64,000 nt of DNA from Acorus gramineus (Eukaryota > Streptophyta > Magnoliopsida > Acorales > Acoraceae), in assembly GCA_030737835.1 (NCBI GenBank), contig JAUJYN010000012.1:10526729-10590728 (forward strand), read 5' to 3'. The notes beneath the pieces are model-generated. The model saw only the letters and a list, made by a program, of their open reading frames with translations. It made no database searches and was not told the origin of the DNA. This document shows, piece after piece, positions 18,793-31,900 of this stretch (positions are counted from its first letter, which is position 1; each line of letters begins with the position of its first letter). The translations under genes were made by a program, and so were the position numbers.

Positions 18793-20206
18793 TGGTGAAT
18801 TGTTTAAATGCCCCTTGATCAAGGGTTTAATTTTTATTCTACCCTTAGACTTGTTTTATTTTTTATTTACCCATGAAATTTGGTTCTATTTTTTTGTTTT
18901 TGTCCCTGATCCGTGTCATCTCATTTTTTATACCTAAACCACTTATATCTGTAAATTGGTATTATACTTCTGTAATTAATCATTACATTTATGTAAGTGA
19001 TCAATACATTTATGTAATTTTTATGTCCTTAGTTTAGTTCCATATATAATATTACATATCTGATCTTTAAATTATAGTTTTCATAATTTCTGTTGTAATT
19101 GTTATAAGAATGATAAATGATATTACATTTTTGTTCTGTAAATGGTAGTTTATGTTATTGGACATTACATTGGTAGTTTTTGTTGTATTTGTTATGTAAA
19201 TGATAGTTTCTATTGTAATTGAGTATTATATTGGTAGTTGTTATATTGTAGTTGTTACATTGATATACATTATGTGATGGTGTAGTTTTTGTTGCATTGT
19301 TGTTATGTTAATGATTCATGTAAATCATTGATTACATTTTATAATTGTTTATAAAGTTTCCCTAATGGGTCATTTACATATATGTAAATTTATATTAAAT
19401 TATTGTAATTAGTTATTACATTTCTATAAAATTATATGTCCTTAGGCTAATTACATTGACACTTTTTGTAATCGGTTATATAATGTTTTAATTTCTTTAA
19501 TTGTTAAATAAATGGATCAAGAAATACTTCCACAAAAATATTACAGTTGCTCATATATTTTCAGTTTGGATTCATGCTATTACTAATTTTGTTCATATTG
19601 CTAAATAAAAATTTGTTTAAGTGTTTGACTGATTGTTGTATTTTTTATGTAGCTTGGACATAGCGTTCTTCGTTATGAATTACGTTGAATGTCTAGTTCG
19701 ATGGTCTTTCAGTGGGTTTCATTTCACCCAAGAGGACATCAAGAGGATTAAGGGTAAGACAATTTTATTAGGATAGGAAGAAAATATTGTAATTCAAATA
19801 ATTAATGTATCTATTTTAACGAAACTTTGGAATTGTATCTATAACAATTTTGTGTACATTAAATACACTTATACACGATAATAAAATGAATTATAATTCA
19901 TAAATCTATTGTAATGACATTGAAAATGTATATATAACCATTTTGTGTTTAAACATTTTTGCGTACGTTAATATTTTTTGTAAATAACTATTAAATATCT
20001 GTAACTATGTGTATAATTTCTGTATGTATCACATTATATTTATGTATTTTTGTAACTCTGTCTATAAGGGGTAAGTTTGGGTATTATGAAAAGTCAAGGG
20101 CAAAAAAAAATAGAACTAAATTTCAGGGGTAAATAAAAAATAAAAAAAATTCAGGGGTAGAAAAACAATTAGACTCTTGATCAAGGGGCATTTAAACAAT
20201 TCACCC
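18793..20206. mobile_element. Mutator-like element with long TIRs and 9-bp TSD
   Basis: The target duplication TTTATTAAA lies at 18784-18792 and 20207-20215. The left end TGGTGAATTGTTTAAATGCC and the inverted right end GGGTGAATTGTTTAAATGCC are near identical. Similarity extends inward for about 120 bases (for example CCCTTGATCAAG and GAAATTTRGTTCTATTTTTT). The interior is very AT-rich with recurring TTACATTTATGTAA-type motifs and holds one exon-like piece resembling a Ulp1 protease. TSD length and long TIRs fit MULEs. It cannot be autonomous. Confidence 0.9.
19653..19753 (+). pseudogene. Ulp1-like (C48 peptidase) exon relic inside the MULE
   Basis: A 101-base stretch bounded by TTTTTATGTAG| and |GTAAGA is open and codes for LDIAFFVMNYVECLV then GFHFTQEDIKRIK. 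This resembles the end of the C48/Ulp1 domain, D-C-x-x-F-V-M-x-Y-x-E-C-L...FTQED. The expected catalytic cysteine after D reads isoleucine here. Some plant MULEs are known to carry Ulp1-like genes (Kaonashi type). No other exon is recognisable. Confidence 0.65.
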
Positions 20207-20335
20207 TTTATTAAACCAAATCATTCCCGGTGTTTCCAGCATTCAATGAGTTCAAATACAAATGAGTCATCCATATATATAATAATAGTGGTGATAGACT
20301 ACTACATAAATACATGTGCTAATTTCATATTCACG

Positions 20336-20803
20336 TAGGGCTACAACTTGGGTTGGGTCCAATCTGAACCCGATGGGTTGAACCCTTCTGGTTGGACCCG
20401 ATTTTTAGATGGGTTGAGTTAAAAAAATGGGTTCGGATTGACAAATTCGGGTTGATTAAATTTTCGGGTTGGGTTCGGGTTGATGTTATAATCAACCCAA
20501 CCCAACTCGAACCCGGTCAATAACAATAATATGTAGTGAAATCTAAACCGTTCAAATCTATATCTTTTAATCTCTACTGTTCATTGTTTTCCCAAAACTA
20601 ACTTCACAGAGACGAAGCTATATACAAACCCTAGCCGCACCTCTCTCTATCTTTCCCCTTCAAAACAACACCCAAGATTAAAGCTCTCACACTCTCTCCC
20701 CTTCAATATAACACAGATTCGCAATGGGAAGCTTGCCTCTTTGACTATGGATGAAAGATAAGAGTTATGCAGAACCATTGTTGATCATGGATGAGATCGA
20801 GAG

Positions 20804-20834
<31 letters not shown>

Positions 20835-22299
20835 CACACACACACACCCATGTTTCTCTCTCACTTTCTATGCTTCTATTCATCAGCAAGGGCTCCTACA
20901 AATATATATGTTGAGGTGATGTCTGGTTTGCCAAGTTTTCAGCATTTATTGGGCTGAATCAGAAAAATAAGCACTTTTTCTGTTAAAACATTATTTGGTT
21001 GACACCTAGAATCAGTACTTAATAAAACCTCTTTCAGTAAAAACAACCCAACATTTCTTCAGTGCTCGTGAGGTCACGCCTTCCGCAAGTTTGTATTGCC
21101 TGCGAAAAGATGAAAATACCTCTGCCAAATTCCCCTAATTACCGAGGGTATTTAAACATTCTTTTCACACCCTCTCTCTCCTCCGAAGGCCCAAAATTGA
21201 GACCAACCATTTGAGACCCTCCAAACCCTAGGTGCTCAATCACACCTTCTCCAGGAAAATCAAAGGTGCAGATTGAACACCAGCCCTCTTTTTGTAGCCA
21301 TTACGACAGAGATTGCGGTGGTGTTTCTTGGTGGTGGTGGTGACCGGTGTTACGACGATGACGACAGCGGTGGTTCTTGGTGGTGGTGGTGGTGACCGGT
21401 GTTACGATGGCGGTTAACAGTGTTACAACAGGTGGACGACAGCGGCAGTGGAGGTAGTTCTTGGTGGAGCCGTTGATGAAAGGTGGTGGTGGTGGTGGTG
21501 GAGCTCCGAATGGTGCAGTGGAGGTGAACGTGACTCTTCGTGGTGGTGAATGGTGCAGAGGTGATGGGTGTTTTTGGTGGTGGTGGTGATTTATGTTAAT
21601 GGTCGATCTGGTGCTGGTTTATGGTGGTGGTGGTGGTGGTTTATGTGGTGGTGGTGAATGGTGAAGAGATGATAGGTGTTTTTGGTGGTGGTGGTAATGA
21701 AAGGTAATGGTGGATTTGGTACTGGGTTTCTTGGTGGTGGTGAAATGTATCCGGTGGTGGTGAAGTATTCAACCAAACATCAAAACATCAAATTAGTGGT
21801 ACATATATGTAATGAGACAAACAAAATGTTTTTTTCTTCAAGTATTCAACCAAACATCAAAATAACATTCAGCATTTATAAAAAAGACAAAAATACTTTT
21901 GTATAAGCAATATTATTAAGTGGAAAACCAAACACACTTTTTCTGAATAAATGCTTATTTTTTTCGTTGAACCAAACACTTTTTTTTCTTCTGAAACGCA
22001 CTTAAATCAACATTTCGCTGAACCAAACGCAGCCTGAGATTTTTATTTGTTAAACAAGTTGAGATTTTGAATCTTTGATTGCTATGTCTATATTTTGAGA
22101 AATCTTTGAACAAGTTACTAATTGTGTTTGGGTTTTCTGGGTTGGGTTCGGGTTGGAGGTTTTCACTGCGGGTTGGGTTCAGGTTAGGGTCACCAGGTTG
22201 AAAATCGGGTTTGGTTGGGTTCAGGTTGATAACTTTCAACTTCGGGTTGGGTTGGGGTTAGAGTCAACCAGAACCCAACACGCTCGAGTTGCAGCTCTA
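20336..22299. mobile_element. hAT-type element, about 2 kb, GGGTT-rich ends
   Basis: Inverted ends TAGGGCTACAACTTGGGTTG (left) and TAGAGCTGCAACTCGAG (right, complement) are flanked by TATTCACG (20328-20335) and TATTCATG (22300-22307), an 8-bp target duplication with one mismatch. Both subterminal regions are packed with GGGTT/AACCC motifs, as in the second copy at 61.4 kb. The interior has a TATA-like GCTATATACAAACCC with a pyrimidine-rich leader near 20610-20720, then a (GGT)n region. No transposase is seen. A further insertion may lie inside between about 20950 and 22035, but its ends were not resolved. Confidence 0.88.
21310..21770. repeat. (GGT)n-rich imperfect minisatellite
   Basis: Irregular GGT/GTG runs with two copies of a longer unit, TTCTTGGTGGTGG...GACCGGTGTTACGA, at about 21324 and 21372. 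It produces His- or Val/Gly-rich open frames that are not genes. It sits inside the hAT element. Just after it, GTATTCAACCAAACATCAAAA occurs twice (about 21765 and 21840). Confidence 0.75.
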
Positions 22300-22307
22300 T
22301 ATTCATG

Positions 22308-23407
22308 TCATTAACCGACATGGGGAATGAAACCACATAGTTAAAAATGGATGTCATATTCATATTCATTTAAATTCAATTAACTTCAAACATGTTTGAT
22401 TTAAATTGCGGAATAAGCTAGGTACTTCATACAATTAATTGGACTCATTGAAGTTGATGAAAGAATAAAATAGTAATTTTAGATACATCATACGAATTTA
22501 AATATGTTTTACACTAGATACACTATATACATTAATTTCAGATACTTATAGATTTTAGTTACAATCCAACACATTCTAAATTATAAAATGAAAGGTAATA
22601 ATACACCATTTACACTCCTATGAAATCTAAAACAATTATTGGCCAATCAACTTTTATTTCACATTGATGGTTGGTAGCATATAGTATATGAAAGTTTGTG
22701 TTCCATCATTATTCAGTTGGATTCTAATACATGCATAAAGAAATATTTTTTTTTCTACACCAAATAAACAAAGATGGTTCATCATAACGACTATAACATA
22801 CATTTGTGAAAATCATTTTTTAATAAATAAATCACATTATTCGAATTCAGATGCATGTTTGTAAATCATTTCTCTCAGATACACCATATAAACAATGAGC
22901 ATAAGATACTTTTGATGATTGTAAGAATCATATTCTTTCAAATAAATGATTATTCTTTCAAATAGTGCAATCTAGCATTCTAATAAAATTGTTTTATGAT
23001 CGTTTTTGAAAAAATCAAAACGGAGAGTATTACACTGTGGGAAGAAATCAAACTTGAAATTAGGGAAGAAATCAAATGACTAATATTCATTATTTTTTTT
23101 TGCCATCGTCTGCAATGATTTGGAAAAGAAAATCAATCGAAATTGCAAACCCTAGGTCGTCGAGGTTTTTTTTTTTTTTACTGATTTGCCATTTTTTTAT
23201 GTCTTTTTTTTGGGAGGCGGTTACACATAAAGTTTTAATGAGTAAATGTTTTATTTGAGAGCGAATATTTGAAAATCAAATAAAGGGTAGTAATATCTTT
23301 GCATCTTTTATCTTTTTGAAAAGTCAAACATGGAACCGCTAGAGGAACGACACCTATTGGGGATCCTCAATGGAACATAATTTTTGGGGCTCCGGTAGTA
23401 AAACTGA
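22308..23407. other. Intergenic, no gene seen
   Basis: AT-rich sequence with T-runs and no open frame with family resemblance. No repeat with clear ends was found here. Confidence 0.5.
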
Positions 23408-23415
23408 TAAGATAA

Positions 23416-23562
23416 TAAGATGATAATACCTAATGGGGCTTGTGAGCGAGGCTTATAATTTGAGGCTTGGGTATCATTACTGTTGAAATAATTATCAGTG
23501 ATGATACCCATGCCTCAAGTTATAAGCCTCACTTACAAGTCCCATTAGTTGTCATCACCTTA
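23416..23562. repeat. Foldback hairpin with 67-base arms
   Basis: Arm 23416-23482 and arm 23496-23562 are imperfect inverted copies (TGATAATACCTAATGGGGCT... against ...AGTCCCATTAGTTGTCATCA) with a 13-base loop. It forms the left edge of the repeat unit extending to about 24.9 kb. Confidence 0.85.
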
Positions 23563-24910
23563 TTGGTTTGTTTGTTGATTTTTAAAAAAAGTAAAAAAGC
23601 AAAATACTCCCACTAAACAACCCCTCAAATTTGTACTCGTGAATCAATTAGCCCCCATTTCTCGTTCATCCATTAATCATCCCACATCTCTTATTCGTTT
23701 CGTCGAAAACCACCTTTTCGTTTTGTTTTGTCAACCAAAGCATACCTTTTTTTTTTTCCCTTTGCAACCCTCTTTTTCGTTTCATCAAAAACCCCATTTT
23801 TGATCAAAGATTCATTACAGTTTCTTCAACAGAAGTTTTTAACAATGATGATGAGCAGTGTACACCTTCAATTTAGCTTTTCAGATTTTTTTTTATTGAA
23901 TTAATTTATTTTTAACGATTATGGAAATGAATTAATAGATATGTTGGTAAATATTAGTGTTATGTTACATTTATGTGAATGTAACAAACAGTACACGTGT
24001 TAGAACTTCAAGTTAATAACCATGTTACATTTATGTAAATATAACAGTGTTGTATAAATGTAATAGTAATATGTAAATTTAACAGTGTTACATTCATTTT
24101 GAAAACTGTTGCAGAAACAAAAAAGTATGAAAAACCAGCACAAAAGAAAAGAAAAAAGTATCAGCTGCATTTCAAGTCTTCTTTATATAGGATATTTCAG
24201 ACGTCTTTGTAACAGTAATATGTGAAATGTAACAAAAAAAAAAAAAGATATGAAAAATGATTATTTTCATTGTAAAAATGTAATAGTAACATCATACAAC
24301 TATCTATATATAAATGTAACAATAACGTATGTTACATTTGTAAAATATAACAATAAAATAAAAAAATAACAATAGTTGGCACAACTATAAGATGCTTAAC
24401 ATAACAAAAACTGACATTCAGATATAAAACAAGATTGATTATAAAAAAGTTAATTCCGAATTCAGATATAATAGAATCAAACATGATAAAAAAACATTTT
24501 AATATCAAAAGAAAACCATTACGCAAATCAAATTCGGTTGCTGATCCAAAAACATAACACATCTCAAACCTGATTCTATAGATATTGAGACGAAATCCAA
24601 ATCGAAAAATGACGAATCCGTGACTTTAAATTCCTTCGAAGTAGCAATTCACTTTTGTTACCAGGTGTTCTTCATAGAAAAATCATATCTGAAAAAAAAA
24701 ACAAATGAGTTCATGATGAAATAATAAAAATTTAATTCAACATTTCAAAAAAAGAAAAACAGTAATTAATTTTAGATGGACGAAAATAAAAAAATTGTAA
24801 CAGTCGCATGTTTAGGGGATTGGTTGCTAAAATGGTATAATAGGTATTCTCTCTTTATTACTTCGTGAGATCTGTGATGGGGCCTATAAGTTGGAGCTTA
24901 AAAAGTATTA
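23490..24910. mobile_element. Probable Mutator-like element related to the one at 51.8-53.2 kb
   Basis: The left end (GCCTCAAGTTATAAGCCTCA) and the inverted right end (GCTCCAACTTATAGGCCCCA) are similar. Inside are repeated TGTTACATTTATGTAAAT-type motifs and a leader-like stretch (CCCACATCTCTTATTCG). These match in order the element at 51815-53160. The edges are approximate and no target duplication was found. Confidence 0.55.
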
Positions 24911-25800
24911 TTTAATAATTATTATGTCCGGTTATCAAGGCTTTAATGCTAACTTACAGTGCGATGTTGTTGGAGTGATTGAGGCACACCAGCTGCAGGT
25001 AAATATGTTTTATGTTTCTGCTCAACAACATGAACAAATCCGAAGAAATCATAATGTATGACAAGTGGCTCTAGAACACCTAAATTACCCCTTATTTTTA
25101 TTCAAACAATCACAAAAGATGAGAAAAGATCATGCGATGAACGGCCATCGTTGGTTCCACGTGCAAAAAGAGGTCCACTATAAAAGGGTAAATATGTCAA
25201 ACAAACCCCACCCTTTCAAAATCCGATAATAAGATAGAAAGAAATGAAAAGCCCACCAAATTTAATGTAACCCCTCTGAATACTCTGAAGCTAATAGAAA
25301 AGGAAAGCGAGGTCCACATATATTTAATTCATACCAATATTCCATATAGACCCTCACAGAAGTTCTCAATGACATCAAAACCTGCGCATTCGTCGTAAAT
25401 GGGATAGGGGTAAAAAAGTCATTTACTTAAGTCTGTATCAGATCATACAAGGATTATATTGTCACCCCACTTTATCCATTCACCACGTTCATTTCACCGG
25501 TAATGGCCGGTCATAAGCGGATCTCCTCCCAATGAACGGCCTCGTAATTGGCTCCCTAGGAGCGAAGAATTAGGTTATGGTGTGGTAGTATCTTTCACCA
25601 GATATATTGACGTCGGAGATCGAAATCGAGGGTTTCCATTTTTTCTGATCCGACCATTTCCTTTTCTCTCTCTTTGATTTTTCACTTCGATTTTGCTTTC
25701 TCTCACTAACGATAGATTTCTAGAGAGAAAGAGACAGATAAAAAAGTTTTTTTTTTTTTTTTTGAAAGGCGAAATTTAGGGTTAGGGTTTGGAGGAGGAG
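24911..25800. other. Upstream region of the PP2A catalytic subunit gene
   Basis: No gene. From about 25500 the sequence becomes less AT-rich and includes TTGACGTCGG, a bZIP-type palindrome, at about 25608. A CT-rich leader follows (25660-25720), then a T-run and AGGGTTAGGGTTTGG just before the ATG, a motif typical of plant housekeeping promoters and leaders. The transcription start is not fixed. Confidence 0.5.
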
Positions 25801-25901
25801 ATGAGCGCAGATTCGGTACCATCGAACACCCCACATGGCAACCTCGACGAGCAGATTGCGCAGCTCATGCAGTGCAAGCCGCTCTCCGAACAAGAGGTCT
25901 C

Positions 25902-25932
<31 letters not shown>

Positions 25933-28900
25933 ATCTGTGCTTTTGTGGTTCTTTTGGTGTTTGTGTTGTTGAATAGCTCGTTTTATGACGGATCTCGGTT
26001 GATTTGGGTGAAATGGGGCTCGTGATTAGGGACTGTTGTCCATTTGGCGGAGATCTATTGTTGGGGTGTGTTGGAGAGTTGGGGATTCTTTATTTGACGC
26101 CGGGAATGGATTTGTGAGGGGTTTCTGGAGCCTCGTTGTTTATTTTTGAAGAACATGTTTTGGATCCTTTTCAAAATTTGATCTCCTTTGTGGGGATTTG
26201 CTTCTGATGCTTTCGGAAAATGGGTTTTGTGTTTGTTTGTTGTAGGAATGTTGATTGGTGCTTTTGGAATGATTGTTCTAGTTCCTTTTTTTTTGTTTCT
26301 TTGGTTTTTGGAAACGGAAAGTTAAGTTGCTTAAGGTTGTTTTGATATAATTGGAAAAAAATTATAGTTCAGAATAAATAGTGTATCATCAAGTTTGTTA
26401 TGTGCATCTGTATCATATATCATGCTGTGCGGTGTGTATAACATATGTGTGTATGAGGTTCACAAAATTGTAATTTTTATGTATTCCCATTTCTCAACCG
26501 TGCTACATTGCACCTCAAAATAAACACAATAAACTATTTATCTTTCTTCCTCCTTTTTTAATAATTTTACTCCTTTTCTTGATTTAGAAAAATGAAGCCA
26601 AAAAATATTGATCACTGTCATAATTCCATTTCCAATATTTTTTTTTTCTTTGAAAAAGTTTGTGTCCTTCATATTAAGGATGATGCCCCTCAAACAAAAG
26701 GAGACGAGGCATCTCCAATAATAAGCCACAATTGCTTCCCTTTTCCTCTGATCACTCACCATTTTTTTCTTATTTTGAAATAAGGAGAACGCAAGAGGGA
26801 AAGAATCCACATCCAAAGATGCCACTGAGCTTCATAGTGACCACAATGATGAGCTATTCATCAAATGATCCTCCACTCCATTGACAAGTGGAAATCCACT
26901 TCAAATATCGACAAACATATACTAAAAGATATATGTTATGGGACACATATGTTATACACAAAAAAATTACAATTTTGTGAACCTCATATAAAGATTTGGA
27001 AAAATAGATGGGAATTGCACCCTGTATTGAAATTATTTTTTGTGACGGTGTTTTGTGTTTGCTTCTTGATGAAGAACTTTGGAGCTCTTGAATACATATG
27101 TGCAATATATCATATAATGAGAAGCCACTTGATGTGGATCTCGAGTCAATTAAAACATTAAAAATTATAGCTGCTTGATCTTGCCATCTGATGGTGTCTG
27201 TTCTCAGGTTGTAAGAAGATTCTTGTTTTCTATAACATTCTTAAATCTGACTAATGATTGAGTATTTTGAGAGAGAAGGCAGTGTCACCAACTTTTATCG
27301 CTTAAATAAATAACTATTGCGCAAAGAAAAGAAAAGGAACAAAGAAATATTCTGATAGGACACCAGCAGTGTCCCAGACCCTTAAGTTTAATTTATGTGA
27401 TTTCATGTGATATTTGAATGAGAAATTCTAGGTTATGAGATTTTCATGTGGTTAGAAATGAAACAATAAAGCTAATATTGTATGAGTATCATGGCTTTAT
27501 TTTATAATAAGTCAATTTCTTATTTAATTAACTTTTGCACGCATTTTATTTAATCCAGTTCTGAATATAATTTTAGCTCTATTTTTCCCGCTTTAGCTCT
27601 TTATGAGAAACTTTATAGGCATTCCTCAAAACCGTGTAGAACCTCTCTTTTGGTTTTGAATAAACAATCAATGTTTTTTGGTACCATGACTCTTGTAATC
27701 TTTACTTTTTTCGGAGTATTGTGTACTCATTAATTAAAATCATAATTACAGAACTATTTTAAATGTTGCTTTTTGCCTTCCATTCTTAAGCTATTACTGG
27801 TGCAGGTTAGAGGGCTATGCGAGAAGGCCAAGGAAATACTGATGGAAGAGAGCAATGTCCAGGTGTGTTACATTAGCCTTAACTATCATTTTGTGCCCTC
27901 TTTGTTAGATGATTAGCTTCAGAAATTGTTTTTGGGACGTTTGAGAAATTTTCCTGTTTGTTTAAAATTAACAGTCGAGTTTCACAAATCAGTGCATAAG
28001 CCAAAATAAACTAATAAATAACAGGATACCAATCACATATGACAAGCTCACCAGTGGGTTAGAGTTAGCATTTAAAGAAGGCCCTGTGCATATAAAATGT
28101 GTTATTATATGCTCATCTTAATATCTATATAAACAAATGCAAGCATAAAGAGGAACGAAAATCTAGATGTTCAATCAAACACTACTATTTGAGATATCCA
28201 TAATAAAGCCGGTAGCCAGCGGTTGTAAACACATTTCATCTATTTAAATAGCCCTAAATTAGGATGGATGATGGGTATAACATTTTCTGGGACACACCAA
28301 TCATAAGAGGCATGCATAATAAAAATATTCAGTTTGTTTTGTTCTCTAAAAACGAAGACACGAAGAAACTTTTATGGTTTGGAGGTTCACATCTAATAAT
28401 GAATTAGACAGCATTTGAAAGTCAAAAACCTTTACTTCACTAAACAATGACCTGTAATCTGTTTCAAATTGAAAATTCAGAAGCAACAAAAGTATTTTCA
28501 ACAGTGTACAAATAAATTTTACCAAATAGATAGAGCCCACACACTGATACTACACAAAAATACAGTACAGTCCAGCCCATATGAACAAGGAAATAAGATT
28601 TCAAATACAAAAATAATTAGCAATTTTACTAGGTCTGCTAATCCGTCATTGTAAACCGGATAAGAAAAATAAAATTCTCGGATAACATCTATCTTATATA
28701 TGTACTGATCTATACTTATTTGTATTATTAAATTCTCGGAATCTGTATGATTCTCTTATTCAATGAATCAATCATCTATGATAGTGTTTGTAAAAGTGCA
28801 GTGTTGAGGACAAATGTGACGCTTCCAAATTTCTGTCCTATTGTTTTTAACTACCTAGGTCTATGACACATTTTTCATTGTTTGATTTCATTTGGTTGAC

Positions 28901-31900
28901 TAATAGTTTGTAATTCAGTCATTTGATGAAACCATAACCACTTCCCTAGTTCCCTCTGATGCTCTTTGTTGTTGGAACCTCTGTGTCCCCTAATTTCAGT
29001 CTCACAACCAAACCCCTTGCCGAAGTCCCTAGTGGAGGTGAAAAAATCCCCATGGTTTATTATTCTCCAACACTGAAGTCTTTGCTGTTGTGATGCACTC
29101 TAAAACTATTTTGAGCCAATTTTCATCAAAATCATGACATACAAGGGTATGATTTAGAAAACCTCAGACCACATTGTGATGTTTTTTTTTGAAATCTTGC
29201 ATGTAGGAAATACCTTTCCTTTTATTTTTATGAACAGATTCTTGCACCACAATGAAGCCATCTGGAAGAGCCTTGCCTGGAATAAAAGCACCCTCAATGA
29301 GAAAGTGATTCACCTTTTTCAATCGATTTGCTAATACCTTAGCAATCATTATATAACACTCATTATTCAAACTTATTGGCCATAAGTATGCAATATACTC
29401 GCCATTAAAAAAAGTATGCAGTATAATCTATATCAATATTCGTTGATATTAATGAACACATGCCCCTTGTATAGAGGAAACAAGGGATCTCCAATTCTAG
29501 TTAAAAAACAGCAAATTAAAACAAAACAACAAATTTGCTCACCCCATCCCATTACATATAGTCCTAGGCTGCACTTATTATTCCAGCACCCATCTTGTCC
29601 CACCACATAAGCTATATTTTCAGCTCCCAATATGTATTTTCCCTAATCGACAATATATACAGTATATGACAACATATTCTTACAATGTGCTATCCTACTT
29701 CGAAAAATCACTTCATTATGCATAAGCCACATGCCCCAACACACCTTGTGGGATCTACTGCGATGAACTTAGCGTGCTTACTCTGTTCTTTCTTTCAGAT
29801 TTGAATTTACCTTCACATTTGATCTGCATTTTGTAATGAACATTGGGCCCCAAAGATACCCTCCACAATGTTCTAAATAAGAAAAGGGTAGTCTTCTTAT
29901 TTATTTATTTTTAACTGGGTGGGGGCATAGTTGGATGGTTGCAAATGTTGTATTTCAAGTGCAACAAATTCAACTTTTTTCCTTTCTTTCTTTATGTCCT
30001 TCGCCTCGCTTCTTTTTTATTTCTTTGCATCATGCATACTTTAGCTAATTTCCTAGTTAATACAATTGAAGAGTGGTCACACTATATTTACTGAAAAATG
30101 TGGGTGATACACCACTGGATGGAACTGAAATTGGGGGGGGGTGTGTGTAGTGGATTCCATGTGGATTTGAACGATGGTTCTGGAGATTAGAGTTATGTCT
30201 TATACTGTGCATTCTAGTTGGGCACAATAACGCTGCATTTTTTTTTTAAAAGGGTGAATTTCTTATTTTTTATCACTGTATAAATTTTCAGGAGTATTAT
30301 GCATCGAACACTATTATTTACGTCGAGACCTGCTTTTATCTTGGTTATGTAGGATGTCATGATTTTGTTTTTAGAATTATACCTTTCTTTTGGTGTTTGA
30401 AGTCGTTCCCTCTTTCGAATTTCTTTGTAGAAGATGATTTCATTTTGTCAGTGTATATGATACAGCCCAACTAAAAAATGTATATGATATAATTGTGGTT
30501 TTTGTATTTAGAAGGTTGACGACTTATAAGAGCTTTTAATTGGATGTATGTTCGGTAGATTTTCCTCATTTTTATTTGACTGTTTACGATGCCATATGGA
30601 CCTTGCTGCAGCATTTGCTCTAAATATGGCCTGGATATTATGGCTTGTCTACTTATAATGACTTCTTTATTATTGAGTGAGCAACCTTATGGTCTGAACA
30701 TGCCAGTCGTCTTTTAGGAATACCATTTGTATTAAGTTATCATTCTTTGAAATCCATTAATCAGTATGTGCCACATTTATACTCTTATTATTATATGAAT
30801 ATTAAAAGCACATAATTATTTTCTACCACTTCTGTTTGCTAGAACGTTGAGTATGAGTTTTCCCAAAATAGGAATTGAGAAATAAGGAAGCAACTTATCC
30901 GGTTATTTGAGCTGGCCATGAAGCCAGATTGTATTTGTTTTATTTAGATCTTGTTTGTCATTGAATTTTCCTTATTGCATTTTGTGTTCTTTCTGTGGAA
31001 GTATTCTTTGCAAAGGTTAACTTGATGTTTATCAGTAGTTAATACTAATGAAAATTTGTAGCTCCACCTTTTATCAGAAAGAATATTAATGAAAATGTTA
31101 TGCTTGGGTGTATTGTATTACTGTTGAGGTGAGGTATTAATAAATGTCAGTAATATGACTCATCTTTTACCCATGAAGGGGATTCTTACCCATTTGTAAT
31201 TGTCATGCGCAGCCTGTGAAAAGTCCTGTGACCATTTGTGGGGATATTCACGGGCAGTTTCATGATCTTGCGGAATTATTTCGGATTGGTGGGAAGGTAT
31301 TTGTTTCTACTGGGCATTTTTATTTTATTTTCAGTAGTTCTTCTTGTGGGAATGTCTCTTCTCCATCTAACTTTAATGTTGAGTATACAACTCTTGTCTT
31401 GTCCAATACTTCTATTGGGAGATCTCTCCTAATCGGCCTTTATTTCTTTTGTTTTTTCCCTACCTTCTATTTTGTAAGGAGATCCCTTGTCTCCGTTGTT
31501 CGGGGGATTTTATTGAATAAAAGTTCCCATCTCTTTTCAAAGAAAAAAATACGTCGGTTGATATTCATGAGTAGTTCTTTCCCTCTTTAAAGCATCATAA
31601 ACTTGGAACATTCTATGATCTATCGTCTTTATCTCTATCACTTGGTTCTCCTTTAATATTATGAGTTGATTGAATATTCCAGTCCCAATTTCTTGATTTT
31701 GAGGTGCAATGCTTTGCAGTCCATTTCATTATAAACTGAGGTGTAATTTTTTTATTATTATTGTGGGCTTGAAATTAAGACCAACCTTTTAGCTCTTGAT
31801 TATACAGCTGCAGCTAATGATATTATGGACAATGGTGGTTCTGTCTCCTTATCTTTTATGCCATTCACGGCATTTGATTCTTACCCTTTATTTTCATTTC

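Noticed and set aside
21591-21776. His/Pro-rich reading frame at 21.6-21.8 kb
   Set aside because: It is the translation of a (GGT)n repeat.
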